A DNA stretch of 64,000 nucleotides from Roseburia_D yibonii (GTDB lineage Bacteria; Bacillota; Clostridia; Lachnospirales; Lachnospiraceae): positions 1 to 64,000 of the forward strand of contig NZ_JACOQH010000011.1 in the NCBI RefSeq assembly GCF_014297335.1, given 5' to 3'. Shown here in pieces: positions 25,453-34,553 of the stretch. A program made the translations under genes and the position numbers. Each line of letters opens with the position of its first letter. The stretch's first letter is position 1. The notes under the pieces were generated by a model. It ran no database searches. It worked only from the letters and a program-made list of their open reading frames with translations, and had not been told where the DNA came from.

Positions 25453-25920
25453 ATGGGAAAAGACGACGAACAGGATGAGATCTTTAAAAATCAGGTCAGT
25501 ATCATACGGCAGCTGGCGGATAAACAGTCCTGCATTGTGGTAGGGCGCTGCTCTGATTACATTTTGCGGGAGCGTGAGGACTGCATGCATGTATTCATCT
25601 ATGCATCGTATGAGCACCGGATGAAAAACTGCGTGGAAAGTCTTGGCATGACAGAGGCTGAGGCGATAGCAGTGAGCATCTTCGAATATGACGAGGAAAG
25701 AGAAAAAGAAAAACTGCGGAAAGAAGAGTATGAGGCAGGTCAGAAGAATGGAATAGAGCAGGGATGCAAAGCGGAGTAGGAACGTTTTAAGTGTTTGTCG
25801 GAAAAAATGCAGGCGGATCAGCGGATCGAGGAACTCCTGCGGGCAACGACAGATCTGGAATATCGGGATAAACTGTATCTGGAATATGATATACCGGAAG
25901 AAAAGTATGCATTAAAATAG
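25453..25920 (+). pseudogene. Composite remnant: cytidylate-kinase-like segment joined to an Rpn-type tail
   Basis: From the ATG at 25453, residues 1-73 ('SCIVVGRCSDYILRERED', 'VFIYASYEHRM') match the middle of cytidylate-kinase-like proteins, but the N-terminal P-loop is absent. From 25672 the same frame becomes an Rpn-type C-terminus ('FEYDEEREKEKLRKEEYEAG'), meets an in-frame TAG at 25777, and continues to a second stop at 25918 with 'RIEELLRATTDLEYRDKLYL', also a typical Rpn tail. The kinase piece is therefore bracketed by two related Rpn tail segments. This looks like decay after recombination between family members. Confidence 0.65.
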
Positions 25921-25944
25921 GAAGACGGCAGGAGTGTGTCAGAT

Positions 25945-25991
25945 AAAAACGCAGCGAAATGGCAAGTCACATGCTTTTTCACTGCGTTTTT
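25945..25991. terminator. Bidirectional terminator
   Basis: AAAAACGCAG near 25945 pairs with CTGCGTTTTT at 25982-25991, giving a T-rich 3' end on both strands. It separates the pseudogene remnants from the convergent phosphodiesterase gene. Confidence 0.75.
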
Positions 25992-25997
25992 ACATCC

Positions 25998-26444
25998 CTA
26001 AAGCGTATACTGCTTTACCTTAAAATGTCCATGATCGGTGTCTAAGATCACAAAAGAATTTGGCTCACCTCTGCCTTCACTGACGCTGCCCGGATTTAAA
26101 TAAGTCACACCCTGACGTTCAAAAAGTGTATAATGATGTGTGTGACCGAAGATGACAAGATCCGTGTCATCGGCAAGCCGTGACAGGCGGTTTAAGTCAT
26201 GGATCAGGGAAATGGAGATCCCGTCGATGTGGAAAGAGAGAACTTCCTGCATATCGGCGGCATAGCTGCCCCAGTCACAGTTGCCCCTTACCAGGTAGGA
26301 AGGGAGATTCAACTGGAAAATGGCGCGGTAACAGGCTTCGCTTCCGATATCCCCGGCGTGGATCAGATAGTCACATTTTTTTAACGCATCCCCTGCGGCA
26401 TCCGGAAGGGAGCCGTGCGTATCAGATATAACCCCAATTTTCAT
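25998..26444 (-). CDS. YfcE/MJ0936-type metallophosphoesterase
   Basis: 148 aa calcineurin-like phosphoesterase. Metal-binding motifs are 'GVISDTHGSLPD', 'HAGDIG', 'RGNCDWG' and 'VIFGHTHHYTLFERQG', followed by 'YLNPGSVSEGR', the YfcE subfamily hallmark. These small enzymes hydrolyse phosphodiesters in a Mn2+-dependent way; the physiological substrate is uncertain. GGAGG precedes the ATG. Confidence 0.9.
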   Translation of the reverse strand: MKIGVISDTHGSLPDAAGDALKKCDYLIHAGDIGSEACYRAIFQLNLPSYLVRGNCDWGSYAADMQEVLSFHIDGISISLIHDLNRLSRLADDTDLVIFGHTHHYTLFERQGVTYLNPGSVSEGRGEPNSFVILDTDHGHFKVKQYTL

Positions 26445-26497
26445 AAAGAGACCTCCGTAACAAATAGTCTGACATACTTTTTATTGTAGAGGTTTTT

Positions 26498-26623
26498 GTG
26501 GAAAAAATCAATCATGTTTTGGAGGAAACAGACAATGGAGACGCAAAGACTTTAAAAGCATTTATTGAAGGTTTGGAAAAAAAGGAATATAATATGGGAG
26601 ATATTGAACCAATTTCAGGATAA
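26498..26623 (+). CDS. Possible 41-aa ORF with GTG start
   Basis: GTG preceded by 'tagagg' at 6-nt spacing; the product begins 'VEKINHVLEETDNGDAKTLK' and ends before the MATE gene. The sequence is acidic and helical with no recognised family. It may be the end of a decayed gene. Low confidence. Confidence 0.25.
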   Translation: MEKINHVLEETDNGDAKTLKAFIEGLEKKEYNMGDIEPISG

Positions 26624-26644
26624 AAAGTAAGGAAGATAATCTAT

Positions 26645-28015
26645 ATGAGTGAGACAACAAAAAATAATCCGCTTGGAACCGAGCGGGTCGGAAGCTTAAT
26701 GGTGAAATTTGCGGTGCCGAGCATTATCGCGATGCTTGTCGGCGCGCTTTATAACATTGTGGATCAGCTGTTTATCGGACAGGCCGTTGGAACGCTTGGA
26801 AACGCGGCGACCAATATCGCGTTTCCGCTTTCCACATCCTGTATCGCGTTAGCGCTGTTATTCGGGATCGGTGGTGCGTCCAATTTTAACCTCGCCATGG
26901 GAGAGGGAAGAAAAGAAGAAGCGGCGTCCTATGCAGGAAATGCGGCGGTACTTCTGATCGGAAGCGGGCTTGTACTTTTTCTTGTGACACAGCTTTTTTT
27001 GACACCGTTACTCGCCTTTTTCGGAGCGCCGGCGGATGTTATGCCCTATGCGAAAGTCTATGTGCGCATCACATCGATCGGTTTTCCGTGCCTGATTCTG
27101 ACAGCGGGAGGCTGTCATCTGATCCGTGCGGACGGCAGTCCGAAGATGTCCATGGTCTGCAATCTGATCGGGGCAGGGATCAACACTGTGCTGGATGCGA
27201 TCTTCGTACTCGGATTCCGCTGGGGAATGGCAGGAGCAGCGCTCGCGACGATCATCGGGCAGATCGTATCCGCAGCAGTCGTCATTTATTATCTGGCGCA
27301 CTATAAGACCGTACATCTCGGGAAAAAACAGCTGAGTGTAGAGAGCAGATGTGCAGTGAATATCATGGCGCTTGGCACGGCGTCCTTCTTTAATCAGGTC
27401 GCGATGATGATCGTGCAGATCGTTTTAAACAAATCTCTGACCCATTACGGGGAACTCTCAGAATATGGCGCGGCGATCCCGCTTGCCTGCGCGGGCATCG
27501 TCACAAAAGTCGGACAGCTGTTCTTCTCGGTGATCATCGGAATTTCCCAGGGAACACAGCCGATCGAGAGTTTCAATTACGGCGCGAAGCAATTTGGAAG
27601 AGTGCGGGAGGCGTACAATCTCGCAGTCCGCGCGGGCGCGATCATTTCCGTGGTATCCTTTTTGATCTTCCAGGTATTTCCGGGTGAGATCCTTGCGCTG
27701 TTTGGAACCGGAAGTGACGCGTATTTCAAATTCGGGATCAAATTTTTAAGAGTATATCTGTTTTTTACCTTTGTGAACTTTTTACAGCCGATCACATCGA
27801 CATTTTTTACTTCGATTGGAAAACCGCAGAAAGGAACCTTTCTGTCACTGACGAGGCAGATCGTATTTTTGCTGCCTCTTACACTGATATTGCCGCTTTT
27901 TGTTGGCATAGACGGGATCATGTATGCTGCACCGGTCGCAGACTGCCTTGCAGCAGTCATAGCGATCACGATGGCAGTAAAAGAATTTCGTGAAATGAAA
28001 AAGCTGGAAGCTTAA
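26645..28015 (+). CDS. MATE family efflux transporter (MepA-like)
   Basis: 456 aa with twelve hydrophobic helices. The N-terminus 'NPLGTERVGSLMVKFAVPSI' and 'ALYNIVDQLFIGQAVGTLGN' match the MepA/DinF-like branch of MATE multidrug/Na+ antiporters. It is unrelated in detail to the MATE at 15.6 kb. The stop overlaps the convergent TM2 gene stop by 4 nt. Confidence 0.9.
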   Translation: MSETTKNNPLGTERVGSLMVKFAVPSIIAMLVGALYNIVDQLFIGQAVGTLGNAATNIAFPLSTSCIALALLFGIGGASNFNLAMGEGRKEEAASYAGNAAVLLIGSGLVLFLVTQLFLTPLLAFFGAPADVMPYAKVYVRITSIGFPCLILTAGGCHLIRADGSPKMSMVCNLIGAGINTVLDAIFVLGFRWGMAGAALATIIGQIVSAAVVIYYLAHYKTVHLGKKQLSVESRCAVNIMALGTASFFNQVAMMIVQIVLNKSLTHYGELSEYGAAIPLACAGIVTKVGQLFFSVIIGISQGTQPIESFNYGAKQFGRVREAYNLAVRAGAIISVVSFLIFQVFPGEILALFGTGSDAYFKFGIKFLRVYLFFTFVNFLQPITSTFFTSIGKPQKGTFLSLTRQIVFLLPLTLILPLFVGIDGIMYAAPVADCLAAVIAITMAVKEFREMKKLEA

Positions 28016-28452
28016 TCCTTTAAAGGATTGCCCTGACCGTCCACTTTGATGGAGCCGCAGAGGATCATGATTCCTTCCACGAGTCCCCAGATACTGATAC
28101 CGAATACGATCAGTGCGCCGATACCGAAACAGGAAAGAAGGATGCCGACAATCGTGCATACCAGCTGGATCACAGCTTTTGTTGTATAGCCGAGATAGAA
28201 GTTATGTACACCGAAAGAACCGAGAAAAATGCCAAGCAGTCCGGCTGCCATTTTGGATTTCGCGTTCGGGTTGGTGTTAGCATCCGGCATAAGGGAAACA
28301 CCACAATTTAAACATACGGTACTGGTCTGTGGAACCGGTTTGCCGCAGTTCGGACAAAAATTATTGCCCTGTCCCTTCGGGCAGCCACATTTTACACAGA
28401 TGACAGCATCGTCTGTCTGATAAGATGATCCGCAGTTTCTGCAAAAATACAT
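28012..28452 (-). CDS. TM2-domain protein with N-terminal zinc ribbons
   Basis: 146 aa from the ATG at 28452, preceded by AAGGAGG at 7 nt. The N-terminal 55 residues hold three CxxC pairs ('FCRNCGSSY', 'ICVKCGCPKG', 'FCPNCGKPVP', 'VCLNCGVS'), that is, two zinc ribbons. A TM2 domain with two helices follows ('AGLLGIFLGSFGVHNFYLGY'). TM2 proteins are small membrane proteins of unknown role. Confidence 0.88.
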   Translation of the reverse strand: MYFCRNCGSSYQTDDAVICVKCGCPKGQGNNFCPNCGKPVPQTSTVCLNCGVSLMPDANTNPNAKSKMAAGLLGIFLGSFGVHNFYLGYTTKAVIQLVCTIVGILLSCFGIGALIVFGISIWGLVEGIMILCGSIKVDGQGNPLKD

Positions 28453-28596
28453 ATAAAATCCTCCTTGAATGTAAAAAAATTTCATAACTGTAGTTGTAAT
28501 CATATCATTTTTGGAGAGGACTGTAAACAAGTGCGGTGCGAAAGTAAAAAATATTTAAGAATTGGTCGAAAAAACAAAAACGGAAAGAGGAAAATT

Positions 28597-29283
28597 ATGA
28601 CAGGTCAGATCAAAGATCAGATACGATATGAAGATGACGCGGTGCTTGTGTGCAGAAAACCGGCAGGCATTCCGGTGCAGACCGCGAGAGCGGGACAGCA
28701 GGATATGGTAAGCCTGCTAAAAAATTACCGGGCGGCAAAAAAAGAGGAGCCGTATATCGGTCTGGTGCACCGGCTTGACCAGCCCGTGGAGGGGATCATG
28801 GTATTCGCGAAAACCAAACAGGCGGCGGCAGCGCTTGCCGCACAGGTTGGCGCACGCAGTGTGGATAAGAATTATTATGCGGTCATATGGGGAAAAATGA
28901 AGGAAAAAGACGGAGAACTCTGCGATCATCTGTCAAAGGACGGGCGGACGAACTGTTCCCGTGCGGTAAGCGAAAATACACCGGGCGCGAAGCGGGCGGA
29001 ACTTTCCTATCATACGGTGGCGGAAACGGAAGAAAAGAGCCTGCTTTTTATCACATTAAAGACCGGGCGGCATCATCAGATCCGTGTGCAGCTGTCACAT
29101 GCCGGTCATCCGATCTACGGGGACGGCAAATACGGAGCCAGAAAAGAGAGCGGGTATCTGCCGCTTGCGCTCTGCTCCTGCAGGCTTGGGTTTGTGCATC
29201 CGGTGACAAAGAAAAAGATGGAGTTTGAGATCCGCCCGGAGGGAAAGGCGTTTTTTGAATTTTTCCCGCCGGAAGAAAAATGA
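28597..29283 (+). CDS. RluA-family pseudouridine synthase
   Basis: 228 aa from the ATG at 28597 preceded by AAAGAGG; the frame extends upstream without a good start. The catalytic Asp is in 'GLVHRLDQPVEGIMVFAK'; other motifs are 'LVCRKPAGIPVQ', 'KTGRHHQIRVQLSHAGHPI' and 'YGDGKYG'. There is no N-terminal S4 domain, so it is a short RluA type that modifies rRNA or tRNA. The target is unknown. Confidence 0.9.
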   Translation: MTGQIKDQIRYEDDAVLVCRKPAGIPVQTARAGQQDMVSLLKNYRAAKKEEPYIGLVHRLDQPVEGIMVFAKTKQAAAALAAQVGARSVDKNYYAVIWGKMKEKDGELCDHLSKDGRTNCSRAVSENTPGAKRAELSYHTVAETEEKSLLFITLKTGRHHQIRVQLSHAGHPIYGDGKYGARKESGYLPLALCSCRLGFVHPVTKKKMEFEIRPEGKAFFEFFPPEEK

Positions 29284-29320
29284 CAGGATAGAGCATGGAA
29301 AATGCGGGCATACTGAAGGT

Positions 29321-30379
29321 ATGAAAACGTATGAATCAAAGTTGCTCTGGAAAAAAATATTAAAACTTGCTGGAATCACGACAGGGGTATATGTTGGCGT
29401 ACGCTTCTTTTTACCTCTCGTGATTCCTTTTTTTGTGGCATTCGCACTGGCGGCGCTTTTACATGGCGCAGCCGCAAAGATTGAAAAGAAAGCGGGAAAG
29501 GGAAAACGCGCGCTCCGTCTTTTTTTGTTCTTTTTCTGTTTCCTGCTCACAGTCTTTGGCGGCCTGCTTCTAATCTACGGGCTGGCGGTGCAGGTAAAGC
29601 GCCTGTGCCTTAATTACGGAAATCTGTGTGCGGTGGGAAGAGACTGCTGGCGGGACTGCTGCGCGCGGCTTGAAGTGTTGAGCGGAATTGAGGCGGAACA
29701 GATCAATGCGGTCATCTGTGAGAAGGCGGTCACGTTTTGGAAGAAGGGACAGGATCAGGTGATGGCGTGTATGTTTGACCGGTCGGTCAGCAGTATCCGG
29801 TGGATGCTGCATGCGGGCTGGATCATGCTCGTGATCTCCGTGGCAACACTTTTAATCTTCCTTGATTACGACGGGCTTGTGCGGCGGTTTCAAAATTTCG
29901 GGATCGGAAATGTGGCAGGGCACATCGCGGGCAGACTGAAAACCGCAGGAGGCGCCTATCTGAAAGCGCAGCTCATCATCTGGCTGTGTGTCAGCGCGAT
30001 CTGCGTAACCGGGCTGTTTCTCACCGGAAATTCCTATGCGCTCCTGGCAGGGATCGCGATCGGAGTTTGTGACGCGCTGCCGTTTCTTGGAACAGGAACG
30101 GTATTTATCCCCTGGATGATCTTAGAAGTGCTTCAGGGAAAATACGGACTTGCCCTATGGTATCTCGGCATCTATCTCGCCTGTTCCATTACGCGGGAAA
30201 TGTTAGAGCCAAAGCTCGTGGGCGGCGGGATCGGGGTGCATCCGGTCTGCGTGCTGATGAGCATCTATATCGGGATCAAAGTGTATGGGGGAGTCGGTGT
30301 GATCTTCGGGCCGCTCTCGGCGTTCCTGATCTGGGAGATCTATAAGATGACGACGGAGGAAGCGGATGCATCTGCATGA
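29321..30379 (+). CDS. YtvI-like sporulation integral membrane protein (AI-2E/PerM family)
   Basis: 352 aa from the ATG at 29321. Seven to eight hydrophobic helices and the family C-terminal block 'LPFLGTGTVFIPWMILEVLQ ' then 'EPKLVGGGIGVHPV' are visible. PerM/AI-2E members transport small molecules or ions, and the YtvI branch is linked to sporulation in Bacillota. The function here is inferred from family only. It ends close to the convergent CoA-transferase gene. Confidence 0.8.
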   Translation: MKTYESKLLWKKILKLAGITTGVYVGVRFFLPLVIPFFVAFALAALLHGAAAKIEKKAGKGKRALRLFLFFFCFLLTVFGGLLLIYGLAVQVKRLCLNYGNLCAVGRDCWRDCCARLEVLSGIEAEQINAVICEKAVTFWKKGQDQVMACMFDRSVSSIRWMLHAGWIMLVISVATLLIFLDYDGLVRRFQNFGIGNVAGHIAGRLKTAGGAYLKAQLIIWLCVSAICVTGLFLTGNSYALLAGIAIGVCDALPFLGTGTVFIPWMILEVLQGKYGLALWYLGIYLACSITREMLEPKLVGGGIGVHPVCVLMSIYIGIKVYGGVGVIFGPLSAFLIWEIYKMTTEEADASA

Positions 30380-30404
30380 CCATCATTTTCCTCGTCGCCG
30401 TTAC

Positions 30405-30444
30405 AAAAAAAATCCCCGGTCACGAAATCGGCTCGTGACCGGGG
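30405..30444 (-). terminator. Terminator of the CoA-transferase gene
   Basis: A perfect 12-bp stem, CCCCGGTCACGA / TCGTGACCGGGG. On the minus strand it is followed by eight T residues (the A run at 30405-30412). Confidence 0.92.
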
Positions 30445-30463
30445 AATCAGTCTGGACGGATGG

Positions 30464-31804
30464 TTATTTGTTGCTTCTTCTCCAGATATGCATTTTTTCA
30501 GCTTCTTTGATCAGTTCATCACGGAACTGCGGATGCGCGATGGAGATCAGCGCTTCCGTACGCTGCCATGCAGAGAGACCCTTTAAGTTTACTTTACCGT
30601 ATTCGGTAACTACATAATGGGTGTTTGCACGGGTATCGGTAACGATAGAACCGTTGTCTAAGGTCGGCAGGATTCTGGATTTTAACTGTCCGTCCTTGGT
30701 TGTAAAGGTGGAGGAGCAGCAGATGAAGCTCTTTCCGCCCTTGGACAGGTAAGCGCCGAGTACGAAGTCAAGCTGTCCGCCGGCTCCGCTGATCTGCTTG
30801 ATTCCTGCGGATTCCGCATTGACCTGACCGAACAGATCGATATTTACCGCGTTGTTGATGGAGATAAAGTTATCCAGCGCGGAAATAGAGCGGATATCGT
30901 TTGTATAGCTTACCGGAGCACTCATCATTTCAGGGTTGTCATCCAGGTAGTCGTACATCTTCTTGGTACCGCAGCCAAAACCGAAGGTCTGGCGGAAACG
31001 GTCGATGTTCTTCTTAGAACCGTTGATCTTTCCGGCTTTTGCGATATCAACGAAAGCGTCAACGTACATCTCAGTATGTACACCGAGGTCTTTTAAGTCG
31101 GATTCCGCGATCAGGGAACCAACCGCATTTGGCATACCACCAATACCGAGCTGTAAGCAGGCACCGTTTGGAATCTCTTCTACGATCAGTTTCGCAACAG
31201 CCTTATCGACATCAGTTGCAGGACCGCCTGCACCCATCTCAGCGATCGGGTCATTCGGGCCTTCTACGATCATATCAACCTTGGAAATATGGATGCTGTT
31301 CTCGAAACCACCGAGGCAGCGCGGCATATTTTCATTTACTTCAACGATGATCTTCTTAGAATTTTCACAGACAGCCATCATATGGGAAGCGTTCGGTCCG
31401 AAATTGAAATAGCCGTGCTTATCCATCGGAGCTACCTGAAACATTGCAACATCGTTTTTGCAGTCCAGATCGTAGTAGTAACGTGGAAGCTCGGAATAAC
31501 GGATCGGAGCATAGTAAGCGAATCCTCTGCTGATGTATTTACGTTCAATACCGGACATATGCCAGGAGTTCCAGGTGAAGTGCTCACCGGCATCTTCACG
31601 CTCAAATACAGCGAGCGGTTTTAAAAGGATACCGCCGCGAAGCTTTACATCCTTTAACTCATCCGTACGTTTTGCAAGGGCCTTATCCAGCGCATTTGCA
31701 GTGGCATTACACCATCCGTAGTCCACCCAGTCGCCGGACTGAACGACTTTTACGGCTTCATCCGCTGAAACCAGTTTCTGTTTGTATTCCTGTGAATAAT
31801 CCAT
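30464..31804 (-). CDS. but: Butyryl-CoA:acetate CoA-transferase
   Basis: 446 aa family I CoA-transferase (acetyl-CoA hydrolase/transferase fold). It moves CoA from butyryl-CoA to acetate, releasing butyrate, the final step of fermentation in many gut Lachnospiraceae. The conserved blocks 'GEHFTWNSWHMSG' and 'DAFVDIAKAGK' are those used to recognise this gene in butyrate producers. The active-site Glu lies in 'NAESAG', followed by 'ISGAGGQLDFVLGAYLS'. A 4-hydroxybutyrate CoA-transferase is the main alternative. It is monocistronic, with AAGGAGG, a -35/-10 promoter and a strong terminator. Confidence 0.85.
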   Translation of the reverse strand: MDYSQEYKQKLVSADEAVKVVQSGDWVDYGWCNATANALDKALAKRTDELKDVKLRGGILLKPLAVFEREDAGEHFTWNSWHMSGIERKYISRGFAYYAPIRYSELPRYYYDLDCKNDVAMFQVAPMDKHGYFNFGPNASHMMAVCENSKKIIVEVNENMPRCLGGFENSIHISKVDMIVEGPNDPIAEMGAGGPATDVDKAVAKLIVEEIPNGACLQLGIGGMPNAVGSLIAESDLKDLGVHTEMYVDAFVDIAKAGKINGSKKNIDRFRQTFGFGCGTKKMYDYLDDNPEMMSAPVSYTNDIRSISALDNFISINNAVNIDLFGQVNAESAGIKQISGAGGQLDFVLGAYLSKGGKSFICCSSTFTTKDGQLKSRILPTLDNGSIVTDTRANTHYVVTEYGKVNLKGLSAWQRTEALISIAHPQFRDELIKEAEKMHIWRRSNK

Positions 31805-31872
31805 GAAAAACCTCCTTAAATTTCAACTCATAGTCTGAAAAAGTCAGATTGTTAAATTTTTACCATACTCGT

Positions 31873-31901
31873 ATAGTATCACTTTATGGCGAAATTTACA
31901 A
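31873..31901 (-). promoter_or_regulatory. Promoter of the CoA-transferase gene
   Basis: On the minus strand, TTGTAA, 17-bp spacer, TACTAT. The -10 lies in a short inverted repeat, ATACT/AGTAT. About 68 nt of leader precede the gene. Confidence 0.65.
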
Positions 31902-31976
31902 GCGTACGGTCGGGGAAATTTCTGGAAACAGACGGCTGTTCCTATAGAAAAACATAAAAATATCCCCCCCGGTGGC

Positions 31977-32005
31977 TTGTGGCAGAAAAAAAAGCGTTTT
32001 ATACT
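31977..32005 (+). promoter_or_regulatory. Promoter of the cbiM-like operon
   Basis: TTGTGG, 17-bp spacer, TATACT. The transcript leader would be only about 50 nt, too short for a cobalamin riboswitch. Confidence 0.6.
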
Positions 32006-32062
32006 TTTTGAAAGAAGTAATTGAGAAATTGTTTCACAAAGAAAAGAATCAGGAGAACATTT

Positions 32063-33058
32063 ATGCATATTCCGGACAATTATCTAAGCCCATCCACCTG
32101 CGCGGTCCTAGGGACGGCAATGGTTCCGGTGTGGGCGGTTTCTGTAAAAAAAGTAAAAGCGGAGATCCCAAAGGAGAAGATCCCGCTCCTCGGTATCGGG
32201 GCGGCGTTTTCATTTCTTGGGATGATGTTCAATATCCCGCTTCCCGGCGGTACGACCGGCCATGCGGTGGGAGGGACGCTTATCGCTGCGCTCTGCGGCC
32301 CGTACGCGGCATGTATTTCCGTGACGATCGCGCTGCTCGTACAGGCGCTGTTGTTTGGGGACGGCGGGATTCTCGCGTTTGGCGCGAACTGCTTTAACAT
32401 GGCATTTGTCCTGCCGTTTGTAGGCTATATGGTTGCCCAGGTGCTGAAACATTACCTGAAGGGAAAACATGCGGATTCCATCGCTTACGGGATCGGCGCG
32501 TATTTCGGGATCAACGCGGCGGCACTTTGCGCGGCAATCGAGTTTGGCGTTCAGCCGCTCTTATTTACGGATGCGGCAGGAAAAGCGCTGTACTGTCCAT
32601 ATCCGCTCGGCGTGGCAGTCCCGGCGATGATGATCGGGCATCTGACCGTTTTTGGCGCGGCGGAGGTGATCTTTACGGTTGCCGTGCTCGCGTTCATGAA
32701 AAAGGCGGCACCGGACACCGCCTATGTGAAAAAGAGCCATGCGGTACGCCCAGTGTATCTGCTCCTTACGGCGCTCATCGTGCTTACGCCGCTCGGTCTG
32801 CTTGCGACCGGTACCGCCTGGGGCGAATGGGGAATGGATGAGATCGCGGAAGTGGTATCCGGTGGAAAAGCGCTCGGCTACACGCCTGCGGGCATGGCGG
32901 ACGGAATGGATTTTTCGGCGCTGTTTCCGGATTATACAGTCGCGGGAATGCCGGAGTGGCTTGGCTATATCCTGTCGGCAGTGATTGGCGCGGCACTCGT
33001 GATCATTATTTTTAAACTGATCGGAAGTTTTAAGAAAAGTAAGGTCGATTTTGATTGA
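32063..33058 (+). CDS. cbiM: CbiM/NikM-type metal ECF transporter S component, fused N-like domain
   Basis: 331 aa from the ATG at 32063 ('MHIPDNYLSPSTCA'); the N-terminal Met-His pair is the metal ligand site of CbiM/NikM. 'FNIPLPGGTTGHAVGG' and 'FGDGGILAFGANCFNMAF' are family motifs. The C-terminal ~100 residues resemble CbiN/NikN fused on: a helix, an extracytoplasmic 'GKALGYTPAGMADGMDFSAL' loop and a last helix. It takes up Co2+ or Ni2+ with the downstream CbiQ- and CbiO-like proteins. Which metal is not decidable. Confidence 0.85.
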   Translation: MHIPDNYLSPSTCAVLGTAMVPVWAVSVKKVKAEIPKEKIPLLGIGAAFSFLGMMFNIPLPGGTTGHAVGGTLIAALCGPYAACISVTIALLVQALLFGDGGILAFGANCFNMAFVLPFVGYMVAQVLKHYLKGKHADSIAYGIGAYFGINAAALCAAIEFGVQPLLFTDAAGKALYCPYPLGVAVPAMMIGHLTVFGAAEVIFTVAVLAFMKKAAPDTAYVKKSHAVRPVYLLLTALIVLTPLGLLATGTAWGEWGMDEIAEVVSGGKALGYTPAGMADGMDFSALFPDYTVAGMPEWLGYILSAVIGAALVIIIFKLIGSFKKSKVDFD

Positions 33059-33867
33059 AAAAACAGACAGAACTCCCGGAATGGATGACACAGACAGAAG
33101 ATTATGTGCCATCGCGGGATAAGGACAGCTTTCAGAAGAAAACATCAGGGCAGCTTTTAAAGCTGCTTGCAAGAATAAGGATGCAGACGGTCCGGCGGAA
33201 AGAAAAAGAAATTTCCGCCGGGATCAGTCTGCTTTTGCTGTTTGTGACGGTGTTACTCACCGTATGCGCGCACGGCTTACGTTTCCCGGTCACAGTCCTT
33301 GGGCTCATGATCGTACTGCTCGCGGCATTTTCCGGCAAAGATATCCGGCAGATCCTTGTGGAAACGCTGACCGGAGTGGGATTTTCCCTGGTATTTACAC
33401 TTCCGGCGGCGTTACTTGGAAATGTGTATTCCATGCAGGTGATCGCCACAAAGACCGCGGTCACGGTAATGGCAGTCGCCATGTTAAACCATGCGGTGCG
33501 CTGGAATAAGATCTGCGCTTCGTTGAGCCGGTGCCATCTGCCCGATACGTTTCTGTTTGTGTTTGATATGACCGTAAAGTATCTGGTCGTGCTCGGGCGC
33601 AGCTGTAAAGAACTTCTGGATGCGCTGACGCTCCGCTCGGTCGGGAAAAATCCGGATAAGAAGCGCGCGGCAGGAGGGATCCTCGCAGTCACCTATCTGA
33701 GATCACAGCGGATGGCGGAGGAAACCTATCTTGCCATGCACTGCAGAGGGTATGACGGAACTTACCGTTATTATATGAAACATAAGAAAAACCGGTGGGA
33801 TCTTCTGCCGGTTGGTCTGCTTGCCGCAGAGATCGTACTTTATATTATGGAAGGAGCGTATTTATGA
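33055..33867 (+). CDS. cbiQ: CbiQ-type ECF transporter transmembrane protein
   Basis: 270 aa from a TTG at 33055 overlapping the cbiM stop, with AAGG upstream; an ATG at 33085 is an alternative start. The N-terminal 60 residues are charged and precede four to five hydrophobic helices. The coupling motifs are around 'LTLRSVGKNPDKKRAAGG' and 'MHCRGYDGTYR' (Ala-Arg-Gly-type box). It links the S component to the ATPase. The stop overlaps the ATPase start by 4 nt. Confidence 0.8.
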   Translation: MKKQTELPEWMTQTEDYVPSRDKDSFQKKTSGQLLKLLARIRMQTVRRKEKEISAGISLLLLFVTVLLTVCAHGLRFPVTVLGLMIVLLAAFSGKDIRQILVETLTGVGFSLVFTLPAALLGNVYSMQVIATKTAVTVMAVAMLNHAVRWNKICASLSRCHLPDTFLFVFDMTVKYLVVLGRSCKELLDALTLRSVGKNPDKKRAAGGILAVTYLRSQRMAEETYLAMHCRGYDGTYRYYMKHKKNRWDLLPVGLLAAEIVLYIMEGAYL

Positions 33868-34553
33868 TCACCTTAAAAGATATCTGTTTTGCGTATGAAG
33901 ACCGTCCGGTCTTAAAACATATCGACCTTCAGGTAGAAGCGGGAGAGACCGTGATGTTAGAAGGCCCGAACGGCTGTGGGAAATCAACGCTGATCCGTAT
34001 CTTAAACGCGCTTGCGTTTGCGGATCTTGGAACCTATGAGTTTGACGGGGATATCATCGATGAAAAGAGCATGAAGAAAGAGAGCTTTGCGAAAGCATTT
34101 CACCAGAAGATCGGTTATGTGTTTCAGAATCCCGAGGCACAGCTTTTCTGCGCAAGTGTAGAGGAAGAGATCGCGTTTGCCCCGATGCAGATGGGACTTC
34201 CGGAGGAGGAAGTAAAAAGACGGGTAGAAGACTGTATCGCACTTTTAAACCTCGGATCCCTGCGGGACCGCGCGCCGTATTATCTCAGTACCGGAGAAAA
34301 AAAGAAAGTGGCGATCGCATCAATACTTTCCATGAACCCGAAAGTTCTTGTGCTGGATGAACCGTTAAGCGGGCTGGATACAGAGACCGAAGAATGGCTT
34401 ACCGGTTTTTTGCTGCAGTTAAAAAAATCCGGCAAAACCATGATCATAGCAACGCATAATCATAAGTTTGCCGGGACGGTTGCGGACCGTATCGTTTTCA
34501 TGGACCGGGATCATCACATCGATCACATCTGGAAACGGGACACAGACCTATAA
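33864..34553 (+). CDS. cbiO: CbiO-type ECF transporter ATPase
   Basis: 229 aa ABC ATPase from the ATG at 33864, after GGAAGGAG. Walker A 'GPNGCGKST', Q-loop 'YVFQNPEAQLFC', Walker B 'VLVLDEPLSGLD' and H-loop 'ATHNHKF'. The signature is the unusual 'LSTGEKKKVAIAS' in place of LSGGQKQRVAIA. It energises metal uptake with CbiM and CbiQ. The last 6 nt overlap the convergent gene. Confidence 0.88.
   Translation: MITLKDICFAYEDRPVLKHIDLQVEAGETVMLEGPNGCGKSTLIRILNALAFADLGTYEFDGDIIDEKSMKKESFAKAFHQKIGYVFQNPEAQLFCASVEEEIAFAPMQMGLPEEEVKRRVEDCIALLNLGSLRDRAPYYLSTGEKKKVAIASILSMNPKVLVLDEPLSGLDTETEEWLTGFLLQLKKSGKTMIIATHNHKFAGTVADRIVFMDRDHHIDHIWKRDTDL

Noticed and set aside
31902..32062. Cobalamin or NiCo riboswitch upstream of the cbiM-like gene
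   Set aside because: The leader from the predicted promoter is about 50 nt and shows no B12-box or matching core.
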